A DNA stretch of 64,000 nt, from the NCBI RefSeq assembly GCF_019578655.1, contig NC_063259.1, forward strand, positions 1 through 64,000, read 5' to 3'. The position numbers were made by a program, and so were the translations under genes. The stretch comes from Ricinus communis (Eukaryota > Streptophyta > Magnoliopsida > Malpighiales > Euphorbiaceae). The notes under the pieces were generated by a model. That model was not told where the DNA came from, did no database searches, and saw only the letters and a program-made list of their open reading frames with translations. Of this stretch, positions 48,541 to 61,838 are shown one piece after another. Position 1 is the first letter of the stretch; each line of letters starts with the position of its first letter.

Positions 48541-51500
48541 TTAGGATTGAAATAAATGAGGGTAGAGCCTTCTCATTTCCCCGCCGGCCTCCCGTGTACA
48601 CTCTTCGGACAAATGATTCCGCCACAAAACTTTGACCATCTGAATAATTTTTGAGCGCAGCTGGCGAACTTGAGTATCCACAATCCTGACTCGCTGCTCC
48701 TTATAAGTCAAATCTTCACCAACTTCCACATTCTGTGGTTGTAACACATGCGAAGGGTCTGAAATATACTTTCTTAACATCGATATGTGGAATCACCGGA
48801 TGCACGGCGAGAAGTTCTAGGTGGCAAGTCTAGTTTGTATGCCACATCTCCACTCGCTTAATAATCTCAAAGGGTCCCACATAACGAGGTGTCAATTTGC
48901 CTTTCTTGCCGAATCGCAACACACCACGCATAGGAGACACCTTCAAGAATACATATTCCCCAACACTGAATTCCACGTGCTTCCGCTTTGGATCCGCATA
49001 ACTTTTCTACTAAAAGTCGCTCGCATGAATAACCTAATCTTTTCTCAAGTGATCGAACCACCCGATCCCGCTAACTTCCGTTCACCAACTTCTTCCCAAC
49101 ATACGGGGGATCTACACTTCCGACCATACAAGGCCTCGAAAGGTGCCATTTTGATACTTGCATGATAGCTATTATTATACGCGAATTCGACCAACGGTAG
49201 ATACCAATCCCATTGACCACCAAAGTCTATCACGCACATCCGAAGCATATCCTCTAAAGTCTGAATAGTCCTTTCTGATTGTCCGTCCGTCTGAGGATGG
49301 AAGGCCGTACTGAAGTCCAACCTGGTACCAAGTTCCTCTTGCAACTTTTTCCAAAACCTTCAAGTAAATCATGCCCCCGCCGACACTATGGAAACCGGAC
49401 GTCGTGAAGACTGACAATCCTTTCCAAATACACTCTTGCATACTTAGCTACAGAATAGGTAGTCTTTACTGAAAGAAAATGCGCTGACTTAGTCAATCGA
49501 TCCATAATTACCCAGATAGAGTCATAACCAGCAGAAGTCTTGGGTAAGCCTGATACAAAATCCATAGTAATCCTTTCCCATTTCCACTCTGGTATAGGAA
49601 GCGGTTGCAGTAAACCAGACGGCTTCTGATGCTCTAATTTAACCTATTGACACGTCAGACATTTGGAGACAAACTCTGCTACATCTCTCTTCATCCCGCT
49701 CCACCAATAATTTCCTTTCAAATCATGGTACATCTTTGTGGAGCCCGGATGCACGCTGTAAGTTGTACAATGAGCTTCTTCTAAAATCTTCTTCCTGAGA
49801 TTATCCACATCGGGAACACACAGCCTAGAGCCCATCATGAGGGTGCCATCATCATTTATAATAAAGTTATTAGCTCGACCCTGCTGCACATCTTCCAAGA
49901 TTTTCTGCAACTGTGGGTCCCGATTCTGAGCCATCCTGATTTTGTCGACAAGCACAGACCTAACCCTGAAATGTGCTAACATCACACCCGATTCTAATAT
50001 TTCCACCTGAAACCCTTGATCATACAGTTCATGCAACCCTTCAGCCAGCGGTCTCTTCTCTACACTAACATGAGCAAGACTACCTACCGACTTCCTGCTC
50101 AAAGCATCAGCCACAACATTCGCATTACCCGGGTGGTAGAGAATATTACAATCATAGTCCTTCAGAAGCTCTAACCACCTTCTCTGCCTCAGGTTCAAAT
50201 CCTTCTGTTGGAAAATATACTTTAAGCTTTTATGATCCGTATAAATCTCGCACGTCTCTCCATAGAGATAGTGCCTCCAAATCTTTAATGCAAAGATTAT
50301 CACGCCATCTCCAAATCGTGGGTCGGGTAATTTTGTTCATGCTTCTTCAATTGCCTAGACGCATAAGCTATTACCTTTCCATTTTGCATCAGAACACAAC
50401 CCAAACCCACTCTAGAAGCGTCGCAATACACCGTGAATCCACCAGTCCCAGAAGGTAAGGTCAACACCGGAGCTGAAGTCAAACAGTGCTTCAACTTTTG
50501 AAAGCTTCTCTCACACGCGTCAATCCACTGAAACCTGACATTTTTCTGAGTCAACTTAGTCAAAGGCGCTGCTATCCTCGAAAAGTCTTGCACAAATCGA
50601 CGGTAGTAGCCACCTAGAAAGCTACGCACTTGATCCGAAGTTGGCCTCTGCCAATCGATTCCTCCACTTTCTTAGGGTCCACTTGAATACCCTCTTTAGA
50701 CACTATGTGCCCCGGAAAGCAACGCTTTCCAACCGTGAACTCGCACTTGGAGAACTTAGCGTACAATTGATGCTCCCTCAAAGTCTGAAGTACTATCCTC
50801 AAGTGCCACGCGTGCTCCTCTTCGCTTTTGGAATAAACCAAGATATCATCAATGAATACGATGACAAAACGATCCGAAATTCCTTGAACACTTGATTCAT
50901 CAAATCCATAAAAGCCGGCAGGGGCATTAGTGAGTCCAAACGACATCACCGGGGAAACTCATAATGCCCATAACGCGTCCCCGAACGCCGTCTTTGGCAC
51001 ATCTTCACCACGGATCCTTAATCGGTGATACCCCGATCGTAGATCAATCTTGGAGAAATACACCGCCTCCCCGAAGTCGATCAAATAGGTCATCGATGCG
51101 AGGGAAGCGGATACCTGCCATTTAATCGTCGCCTTATTTAGTTCGCTTGGGTAATCGATGCAAAGACGCAAGGTGCCATCCTTCTTCTTTACGAATGAAC
51201 AGGAGCACCCCAAGGAGACGTACTAGGTCTAATGAAACCCTTATCTAGGAGGTCTTGCAATCGCCTCCTTTAGCTCTCTTAACTCGGTACGGTGCCATTC
51301 GGTAGGGCGGCAAAGAGATAGGTGTTGTACCGGTATCACGTCGATGCAATTCTATCTCTACTGGGCGGCAATCCAGGTAGTTCTTCCGGAAATACATCAG
51401 AAACTCGCGAACCACCGAACGCGTCTTCGACGCAACCTTTCCTTGCAGAGGTATCCCTAACCAAAGCCAAATATCCCTGACATCCGGCGAAGCATCCGCC

Positions 51501-51930
51501 TAGTCAGAATCGCCGACACGAGATTCGTGGGAGAAGGTATCCGCTCACCTTTAAAATAGAACTCGAGTCTCCGTGGAATTCGGAAAGTCACTTGTTTCTC
51601 CGGCAATTCAACATGGCGAAATGCAAAGCTAACCAATCCATTCCCAAAATCACATCAAAATCCATCACATCTAAAAGAATTAGGTCGAAGAACCAAATCT
51701 CGACGCTCAGACACGGACACGGATACACGACATCGGTCTCTAAGGCCTCACTTAACTGCAGAGTGACCGACATCGGACCGGGAGCCTAACGGTCGACATC
51801 CAATCTTATGGCAAAACTAGGCGATACGAAAGAATGGGTAGCCCAGGGTTTAACAAAACTCTAGCCTCAGAATGACAAACAAGAATAGTACCTGACACCA
51901 CAGCATTTGAGGCTCGCGCATCTTGAGGAG
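48541..51930 (-). pseudogene. Chromovirus pol: protease, RT, RNase H, integrase, chromodomain
   Basis: Minus strand. The protease end is near 51773-51588 (FDVILGMDWL). Reverse transcriptase runs 51213-50614 with [30 protein letters not shown] and the catalytic FIDDIL (coding 50839-50856). RNase H follows ([38 protein letters not shown]). Integrase has the zinc domain ([23 protein letters not shown], near 49780-49650) and the late core ([17 protein letters not shown], near 49310). 48780-48541 encodes the Tekay/Del end (LRKYISDPSHVL; MVKVLWRNH), a chromodomain-like region that may steer integration to heterochromatin. It is split by at least five frameshifts, many beside CG-rich words, so the intact state is undecided. 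Confidence 0.85.
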
Positions 51931-51939
51931 TAAGGGTAA

Positions 51940-53330
51940 ACACTCTAGCTTGCCCCTACCGACTGTTGAGACCACGAAGCTCGACCTTGAACCTTGCCCC
52001 CGACCGCCTCCGAAGATCTCCCTCCAAAACTACGGCCCTGCCGGCCAACAAACTGAGATCCATCTTGAAAATGTTCCGGGGTTGCAGGAAAAGCTGGTCG
52101 GGTCGCACTAGCGGATGAGCCTTCATGGAAAAGTCGGTCGACCGAAATAGCGAGGACACTCTCGAGCCATATGTCCCATCTCACCACACCTAAAACAGGC
52201 TCCACTAGACGTTAGGCACGGTCCCTGATGTGACCTGCCACACATCCGACATGTGCTGGCCCCAGAACTAGTGCTGCTGAAACCCGAACTCTGCCCACTA
52301 CCACTGAAGCCCTGACCAGGTCTGAATCCTCGGCTACTCCTCCGATTACGCCTACCCTTTCTGTGGATGCGGTGACTTCTCTGCACGGCCTGCTGGTCGG
52401 TACCTCTAGAGTAACTTCCACTACCATAGTACGGCACGACAGGCTGCGCACTGGACTGACCCACAACCCTGGTTTTCTTCTTCCTACAATCGTCAGTCCC
52501 TTGACTAAACCCTCGTAGCGTCATCTCCATCTGCCTCGCCATGTCAGTAACTTCTAGGAAGCTACTCCTCCTAGATTGAACCAAGGAAACAAACTCTGGG
52601 CCGAGCCCTGAAATGTATTCTTGTTCTTCGCTCCTCGGTCCCCCACAAAGATAAGGTGCATACCTACTCGGTGAACAAATTGCTGGTGTATTCAGCCACG
52701 GATGATTCTCCCTTAACTAACCTTTCAAACCTCTCTCTATACTCCCGCCTTACACCGAAAGGGATGAAGTACTCTTGAATCATCTCCGAATTGCCTCCAC
52801 GACAACCCATCCGGGAAAGGCGGATATAATCTCCGAACCATCGGGATGCTATTCCCTTCAAGGAAAACCCGGCCATCTCGATGGTCCTCCGCCGAAGTGC
52901 AAATCGGACGCCTCTTTTCAACCTCATCCAAAAAGTCCAGAGGGTCTCCACCGTCCCATCAAACTCCACAGTCTTAACTTGGTATACTCGGACATAGGGA
53001 CATCGTCCGGATTCCTATCTAGGACCCACTAGCACGGCTTCACTGCGAAACTGCTTCTTGAAAGGCTAGCAACGCTCTAGGGCCCTCTGCATCCCAGTCA
53101 TACTAGACACAAAAGCCTCCACTGGGATTTCACCAGCACCATGTACCTCCTGAGCCTCGCCCTGATCTGGTTGGGCAGCTGCTCGAGGCCTACCTCGCCT
53201 TCTGGTACCATGGGCTGGGTCCGGAGGAGCCGTCCCGAGCGGAAAACTCATCTTCGCCTTCCTGGGCCGATGCTGCAGTCGCTCGGGTTCTCGGCATTGG
53301 TAAGAGCTGAAAATGAACAACAAGCTATTA
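51940..53330 (-). pseudogene. Chromovirus gag with zinc knuckles
   Basis: Minus strand. The start near 53251 (MSFPLGTAPP, then RRRGRPRAAAQP) gives the basic head. 52969-52664 is the gag core (MEFDGT; FSLKGIASRWFGDYIR; FERLVKGESSVAEY). 52584-52123 has MARQMEMTLRGFSQG, a Ser/Gly-rich linker, then CRMCGRSHQGPC and a CCHC knuckle, CFRCGEMGHMARECP. Frameshifts separate these pieces. Gag packages element RNA in the cytoplasm. Confidence 0.85.
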
Positions 53331-53459
53331 ACCCAACAGACTCTCTAACGATAGCGCAGATACTAGAATCAACGAAACATGCAAGGACATACTCAATTTA
53401 TCCTAGTTTCCGCAGTAGTTTAGAAAGCTAACCTAGGTCGAAGGAAAAACTAAACCTAA

Positions 53460-53471
53460 GCTCTGATACCA
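53460..53471 (-). promoter_or_regulatory. Primer-binding site (initiator tRNA-Met)
   Basis: The minus strand reads TGGTATCAGAGC just inside the upstream LTR (4 bases from it), the complement of the 3' end of plant initiator tRNA-Met. This is standard for chromoviruses. Confidence 0.9.
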
Positions 53472-53475
53472 ACTT

Positions 53476-55680
53476 TGTCACGACCCACTCTGGGGGCCCG
53501 TGACCGGCACTAGGGAATGGGTAGGCTTAAGGCCACCGAAACCCGTAGTAAGCCTTACCAACCCGCAAATCCAAATATACAATTAACCAAATATAAAATA
53601 GTCATAATTGTCTTGCATAATACATCATCAAACTACCAACAAGAGTCAGAATAGTTATACAAATTTTAAAATTTCCTACTGCGGATACTCTAGAGTAAAA
53701 ATGACAAGTATACAAGTACAAGATAATTACAAAAGTCCAAAAAAGAAGAAGTCGGACTGTCGAGATGTCTTGGGCGAAAGTCTTTAATCACACCGAAAAA
53801 ATTACAACCGAGACCGGTCTAGAGTGAGTCAAAATCAAATAATCTAAGGGCTTTGCAACCTTCACATGATATATTAATTATTCAAAACAATATACCAATT
53901 TCCGAATATAATTGCGACAATATAAAATCATACACCATAATAATAAAATGATAAAAGGAGAGTGTAAATAAATAAAGACATTTTTACTTTCACGGGACGT
54001 GTGGCTAAGTAGAACCCTAACCCCAAATTCTAACAGCCCACTTTGGCTCTCTTAATCCAATAAGACTGGCGCCTGAGAGCAATGCTCGACAGAACCTTAC
54101 CTCCACCGGTCACTTAAATATCCAAATAAGAAATCTAGTAGCCATTCGGCTCTCTTAATCCAATAAGATCGGCGCCCGAGAGCAATACTGCGACCTTACC
54201 TCCACCGGCCACTTAAATATCCAAATAAGCCTGAGAGCAATGCTCGACCAGGACCTTACCTCCCATGAATTTACACAAATCAGCCCAGAGCCATGCTCGA
54301 CCGAGGGCAAACCCATAAATATCTTATTACATGTCCATGATCATTACCGGCAGACGCCGTCCCGATGTAACCCATCGCATGTTCTACAAGCCACATTTCC
54401 CAATTCGCAATCATCACATATAATAAATATCATTATCCGATGAACTCAACCAACACATATCGGAAATAAAGATTAAAGATTTAAGGTAAAACAACGTGCA
54501 ATTTGCGAGGGAAAAATAATAACGCTTATCTTATTATAACATACTAATAATAATATTTATATTATTTCAAATATTAATAATCAAGTGAAATCATTTACCT
54601 CATGATACTAATAATCATATTAAGCACAAATTCTAAATAGCATATTAAAATCGACTAGCAATACGAAAGATTAAATGACTTTAACTCATGATTTGATGCG
54701 TTCCACGGTCCTCCTACGCCTCGGGTGGAGTCGGGAAGGTCGAATTATCTAATAACAAAAGACATACAATTAATAGACATTCGAAAATTTTTCCTAAACT
54801 TAGACCCTAAGGTCGACCGCCTAGAATTAAATTAGACTCGAGGATTCTCACGAAATTTGATGTAACCTCCCTAAATTACGGATATTTACCCCAGAAACGG
54901 GTCCAGACCGCCAAAACATATCGACATCTTTGGAATTTAATAACAGTGAGGCCACAAGAACTGCATTAATACTTTCCGACTCCAAAACACCACAATCCAA
55001 ACAATTCAATTTGATTTATTTTTAAACTACCCAACACAAGCAATTAATAGCCTCAATAACTTTCTAATATTATAACAAAATTTTTCAGAGTCTAATAAAA
55101 TTATACCGAGTTGAAAATTAAAATATTTCGTCCAGAAAACACTGGGGTCCGGAAGCCGGTCCCGCCAACAGTGTCGGAATTCAAATCCGGAAGCGCCTAC
55201 GCGAAGCTCAAGTTGCGGAGAGTCCGGAAGGACAAGAGTTTTGGCCGGAAAGTGGCCGGAAGGCGGCGGATCGGGGCCGGAAAGTCGCTGCTCACGCGAC
55301 ACCTTTCAAGGCTGCCGGCAAGGATTTCCGACGGAGGAGGGTTGCTTCAAGGGTTTTCGGGGGTGGGGAGTCCGATTCCGGCGCCAGATCGCCGAAAACA
55401 AGCCGGCAAGAGGCCGAACGGCGAAGACAACTCCCTACCTTCGGCTAACATCGGCGGAAAGGAGGAAAGGGGAAGGAGAGCTGCTGCAGAGCGGCGGGAA
55501 GGGAGGAAGGCGCTGGCGACGGCGGCGGCGAGCTGGGCGGCACGTAGGCGGCGCGGGGAAGAAGACAGTCGATGGGGGAGGGAGAAGGAAGGGAGGAAGG
55601 AAAAGGAGGAGGGGGAGGGGAGAAAAAAAAGTTTTTTTTTATATATATATATAATTATTATTATAACTAAGGGTGTTACA
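53476..55680 (-). repeat. 5' LTR of the chromovirus
   Basis: 2205 bp; in element orientation this is the promoter LTR. It shares all blocks with 46348-48488. It differs from it by short changes and indels next to CG words, for example around 53750-53830, 54335-54380 and 55130-55290. Frames at 55027-55695 are LTR sequence, not genes. Confidence 0.9.
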
Positions 55681-55685
55681 ATTTC

Positions 55686-56560
55686 ATTTTACTAAATTAT
55701 ATTTAAAATCAACCCAAACATTTTGATTAATAATAATTTTAACAAATTGAATGCAATAAAAAATGATATTTTTATTAAGTAAACTAAAATAAATATAAAA
55801 TAAATATACTTTCATTAAATTATAAGAATTAAAATTAGCATGCTTTGTAATTCATATTATACTTGGAGTCCATTATGCGGCAGATGTCATAGTTTATCCT
55901 CTTAATTTTTAGATCAATTGCTAATATAAGACCTCACACTAGGAATGTAATTAGGACTTAATATCATGGTAAATTATATCCTAGATTCGGTACACTGTGC
56001 ATTATGTATCTAGCGTCCAAAACGTGTGGTTTTATTTAAACAAGGAAGCAGATTTTTAAAATATACGTATGAGAGAATTGTAATTCAAATATAATGCTCT
56101 ATCTGTTATTGCCGATTTAAAACATAATCGCGAGTTCCTTTCAGTTGTTTGGCTTGATTTTCTCTTCTCTATTCTTAATTCTCCATCATTTAGAGCTTCA
56201 AATCAGATTCTACAAGTTGTTGTTTTTTATTCTTTTCTCTTTTCTTATTCTTCATTACATAATATCGTTGTTCTTTTTTTTTTTGTTCTGATACATAGGT
56301 TATGCATATTTGCAGATTTTAAAAATTTATTTTTAACAAGCTGAAATTCTTCCTTCTTTCTCAATTCTTCGGACCTTCAAATCAGATTCTACAACCTTTA
56401 ATCCTTCTTTTAAATACGATTATAGGCTAATTAAAAATAATATTCATCACTATGTTCATTAAAAATATGGTAATCATTTTATTACTAGAAAATAATAGAT
56501 TCAATATGTAGAACATTAAGGTTTATTATGTTAAACATTGACGTTCATTATGTAGAACAT
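55686..56560. other. AT-rich intergenic DNA
   Basis: No gene recognised. Two similar pyrimidine-rich stretches (about 56150-56260 and 56340-56420), each with ttcaaatcagattctaca, hint at an old repeat. Confidence 0.4.
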
Positions 56561-56562
56561 TG

Positions 56563-56855
56563 AGATTCATTATGTATGAATTATCGATTTATTATTTTAT
56601 TCATAATTTTGATAACAGTTTTATCTTTGAAATTGAATTGGTACATTTTGTAGCATATTAAGATTCATTATATATGAACTATAGGTTCATCATTTTTTCA
56701 TGATTTTGGTAACGATTTTATTTTTGAAATAGAATAGGTTCATTTGCAGCACATTAAAATTCACTATATATGAACTATAGGTTCATCACATTGTTCATAA
56801 TTTTGATAATGAATTTATTTTTGAAATGGAATAAGTTCATTTTGTAGTACAATGA
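56563..56855 (+). repeat. Tandem repeat, about 97-bp unit, three copies
   Basis: Units start at 56563, 56662 and about 56758. Each has attcat-tatatatgaa, ggttcatca, catgattttg and tttttgaaatag words in the same order. Divergence is moderate. No coding frame. Confidence 0.75.
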
Positions 56856-56959
56856 ATCTTATATCATTAACATATAAATATAGAAGTTTTAAGCAATGAA
56901 CATGACATATGTGCATAAAGATAAATAAGTATTCATAAATTATAATGGTTCATTATCTA

Positions 56960-57225
56960 CAAGTATTAGGTTCATTAAAGTATCATTTGAGGTTCATCAA
57001 ATATATCATATAATTTTATAGTTTACAGTTTCATTATTCATAGGTTACAATCCGCAGGTTTATCATCTACTAACAATAGGTTCATGAACGTATCACTTAA
57101 AGTTTATCAAATATATAATAGAAACTCATTAATCATGGGTTATAATCAATAAGTTCATCATGTACTAGGAACGGGTTCATCAAAGTATGACTTGAAGTTC
57201 ATCAAATATATAACAGATATTTATT
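56960..57225 (+). repeat. Tandem repeat, about 100-bp unit, 2.4 copies
   Basis: Units begin near 56967, 57069 and 57174 with a (t/g)aggttcat-aa-gtatcact start and a ttcatcaaatatata word. It lies just after the 97-bp array and shares its ggttcat words, so both may come from one older sequence. Confidence 0.65.
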
Positions 57226-57369
57226 CTTATAAAATATATTCATTAAAAAAGTTATACATGCTAATTTAATATAAAATAAAGAACCGAATAACAAATTAAA
57301 AATCACATTTTTAACTCTTAAAGGATTAAAATCAAAAGCCAAAAAATTATAAAGATTGTAACTTTAAGA

Positions 57370-57541
57370 TAATTTTAAGAATAATAGGGCGTATGTAAAA
57401 TAAAAATGGGAAAAAGTAAGGAAAGGTGATTTTTGGTATTAGAGAAGACAGTTGTGTGTTTTAAGAATAAGAGTGTATGTAAAAAATGAAAAAATAAAGA
57501 AAAATAATTTTTAATATTGGAGAAGACAGTTGTGTATTTTA
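57370..57541 (+). repeat. Direct repeat, about 85 bp, two copies
   Basis: Copies at about 57370-57460 and 57461-57541 share ttttaagaataa, gtatgtaaaa, aataaagaaaa and gagaagacagttgtgt. The minus frame 57617-57375 is simply this repeat translated. Confidence 0.7.
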
Positions 57542-57759
57542 ATTGAAGTAAAAAATCATGTATTGAATCGATGATTTTTCTCCTTGATTTTAGGCACAAA
57601 TCTTCAATTAATCTCACTTCTCCTTAAAAACACGCAGGCCACACATGTTAATAATTTAAGGTGCATAATGTTAGATGTACTTGAGTCCATGATATAACAA
57701 TTGCAATACCACTACTCTATATATTTTTTTAATGAAGAATTTTCACGATGCACTATATT

Positions 57760-58640
57760 TTAGAAAAATAAATTACAGTCAAAAAAATATTTTACGATTT
57801 TCTTTCAAAAGTTTTTGTTTATATGGTTTTTCTTTTAGAATTTCGTAAGAAAAAAGATATAAAAAATATACCTACAAAATACTCGAATAATTTTTTTTTC
57901 AAAATTTATATTTTTGTGACTTTAATTTTTATTTTATTTTTTTAAAACTTCGTCACAGAAAAAATACTAAAAGTATATCTAAAAGATACCGAAAGAAAAG
58001 AATACTAAAAATAGATCTACAAGATATCAAAAGAATATCATTTTTTTTATATTATTGTGAATTCAGATTTTACTTTAAATCCTTTAATTTTTTTACAGAA
58101 TCTCATCAATATACCTAAAAGATATCGAAATTTTATTTATTATAACTTGTATTATTATAAATTTACTTTTTAGAATTTCATCCGAGAAAATATACAAAAA
58201 AGTATACCTATAAAATACATATATGATATGATTTTTACTTGTATGACTGTGAAATCAGTCAAATGAGGCAGATTTATTATTTTTATTTTATATCTTTATG
58301 TTTGGTATTCATGAATTGAATGATATTACATGTTTTTTTATAGCAACTAGTGTGTTTTGGTGACATAAAAATATGTGTTTCAAAAAATATATCATAATAT
58401 ACCAAAACTATATCAAATGTAGTTTAAAATAGATAAAGATATAATTTAAATAAAATTAAAAAGTATATTTAACGGTAACAAAAATATACTAAAAGAATAC
58501 TAATAAAATATCAAAAGAATACTATAATACAGCTCCAAAAAAATATAAATAAATAAAAGTTTTTGAAAAGAAATTGTAAGGAAAAATTTTAGAAAAAAAA
58601 TCGTAAAAAAAGGACCATAAAAAAGAATTTTGGCGTTTTG
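57760..58640. mobile_element. Possible small inverted-repeat element with internal arrays
   Basis: The left end has ttttacgattttctttcaaaagttttt (about 57785). The right end, complemented, has a close match (about 58620-58555). Between them are degenerate units with aa(t/c)ttcgtc, aatatacctaaaagat and similar words at about 57838, 57945, 58100 and 58170. The match is loose and no duplication was found, so this could be a non-autonomous transposon or just AT-rich repeat DNA. Confidence 0.3.
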
Positions 58641-60060
58641 CCGCAGAAATGTAAGAAACCCTTTTCATATCTAAGTTTGATCCATATGTAACTTTTAACA
58701 CTTTGAGCCTTTCTAATATGCTATAGGTATGATATCATATAAATTTATAAAAATTAATATTATTTTAATTTTAATAATTTAATAATCTAATTAAATTCTA
58801 AATTAGTTAAATACGTATAGTATTTGGTTATCGATTAATTAAACATATTATTTTATTTATTACATTTTTTTTAGTTTAATTATTAGTACTTCACAACTAT
58901 AATCTAAATCAGTACAAGAATATATAAGACGAATAAATTATTTAAAATAATATCGATTAATTGTCTATAATTTAAAAATAGACTTTATAATGGTAGAGTA
59001 CTATAGCAAAATCCACTTTTTGTATTTTTACAAAATTAATTAGTGCTTTTTAACATTTAAAGTCAAGACGGTTAAAAGACCAAATTAATTTTAAAAAACT
59101 ATATTTTGATTCTTGTACTTCTTATAAATGTGTTAATATCGTCCAAAGTTAAATTCTTTTCATCAAATTAAAGTGAAATTTTCACTTTTACCACAGTTTA
59201 ATTCAAGTGTCCAATAAAGTAAAATAAAAAAACATTATTAATTATAAATATTTATTTTAGTTTAATGATTTAAAAGTAAATTGTATAATAATTTAATAAT
59301 GTTGCTCTATAATAATTTTTTTTTAAACGTTTAAATAATTAAAATTAAATTGTGTTACAAATTAAAATAAGTAGAAAAAATTAGTTAATAACTTTTGCTA
59401 TATTATAATTAATTTGTTATAGAAATATTCTGAATAAAATAAATCATTTTATTTTTATTTGATTAAAAAATTAAGTTTGAATGAATTTAATATTTGATAA
59501 AAAATTTAAAAATCAAAATATAATTTTACTTATTAATTTAATTGTTTTTTAACTGTCAATACCTATGGATAGAGGAGAGGTAGATATTAGTTTTATAAAG
59601 TCACAAGAGAGTTTTAATATAAAAGAAAACTCAAAAGATCTCGACGTAAAGGAGAGAATGAAGCAGTTGACAAAGTGATTCATGGAAGGAAGATAATCAT
59701 CCGATTCAGGATGCCAGCGCCGGCAGCCAATAGTTAACTGAAGTTGGCAATCACAAAGAGGCATAATCTCATAGTTGTTTTGTTCAAAGCTGAATTTTTT
59801 AGCCCGAAAAACAAAATAAAATCAAAAGAAATTAAAAATTAAAAGCTGATTTGAAAACGTTATGCTAAATGGGTTTCTGTTTTGGTTTTTTGTTTTTGAA
59901 TTTTAAGCCTTGTCTATTATTACTTTATCAATATGCTTATGTCCCTAAAGCAGACAAACAATCTTGGGGCAAAAGCGTACCAAAAAGAACCAACCGTAAA
60001 GATTCGGTATGCATTGAAAATTAATTTCAGCTACTTCACTTTAAAGCAATTTAAGAAATT
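58641..60060. other. AT-rich intergenic DNA upstream of the protease gene
   Basis: No gene is supported. A minus frame at 59549-59764 has no recognisable domain. 59933-60127 is the leader region of the next gene in a chance frame. Confidence 0.5.
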
Positions 60061-60068
60061 AAAACCTG

Positions 60069-60075
60069 TATATAA
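60069..60075 (+). promoter_or_regulatory. TATA box of the cysteine protease gene
   Basis: tatataa lies 75 bases before the start codon at 60144. This places transcription start near 60100 with a short C/T-rich leader, normal for a plant gene. Confidence 0.65.
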
Positions 60076-60143
60076 CTGCTGCCCGGCTCCCTCCATCTTC
60101 ATTCATCTAACCCTCCCTTACCATTAAGCCTCAACCTAAATAA

Positions 60144-61405
<1,262 letters not shown>

Positions 61406-61494
61406 CACAGCAGGGTTGACAACATAGTATTTCCTTTCTTTCTGATAGCTCCTTCATTGATCAAACTTTCTTAATCCTTGTTGGTACTCTTATC

Positions 61495-61500
61495 AATAAA
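61495..61500 (+). terminator. Polyadenylation signal of the protease gene
   Basis: aataaa lies 90 bases after the stop codon at 61405, in an AT-rich context. It is the likely signal for 3' end formation. Confidence 0.6.
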
Positions 61501-61505
61501 ATCAG

Positions 61506-61838
61506 ATAGAAAATTCACATCCCTCAAATCCTTGTGCTATTAAAAAGTAGATAATGGCATTACACATGTAAACAAGAATGCAGACAAGAGGATGTGCATG
61601 CTTATGTGCACAAACAATCATGTTTCTAACAGAGAGTCAAATAAAATAAAGATGCAGATGAGCATGAATAACAAAATGAAGTTCTATATATCAGGGTTTA
61701 TTTAACTTCTTTATTAATTCAATGATCATAAATTAGTAGTAAATACATGCAAGTTTAAGGTGACAAGGACCTAAAACATGTGTATATTGATGATTGGCTG
61801 CTAATTTAATGGTTTAACGATAGAGCAGAACAAGTATC
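61506..61838. other. Short intergenic gap between convergent genes
   Basis: AT-rich DNA that must hold the 3' UTR of the minus-strand gene starting at 61839. No other gene. Confidence 0.6.

Larger units (their letters stand above)
46348..55680 (-). mobile_element. Tekay/Del-like chromovirus, full length with TSD
   Basis: A 9.3-kb Ty3/gypsy element on the minus strand, flanked by the perfect duplication atttc (46343-46347 and 55681-55685). It has two LTRs of about 2.1-2.2 kb, an initiator tRNA-Met primer site, gag, pol with a C-terminal chromodomain-like end, and a purine tract. LTR AT-rich stretches are identical over hundreds of bases, which indicates a recent insertion. The coding frames are broken mainly near CG-rich spots, perhaps by sequencing errors. 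Confidence 0.9.

Noticed and set aside
48140..48635. Frame of 152 codons and its minus-strand shadows
   Set aside because: It spans the end of the chromovirus LTR; the matching stretch of the other LTR (55111-55695) reads differently, so it is not conserved as protein.
56563..57225. CRISPR-like array
   Set aside because: Units are about 100 bp, diverged and without separate spacers; the genome is a plant.
59549..59764. 71-codon minus frame
   Set aside because: No recognisable domain and AT-rich surroundings.
59933..60127. 64-codon frame just before the protease gene
   Set aside because: It overlaps the TATA box and leader of that gene and has no motif.
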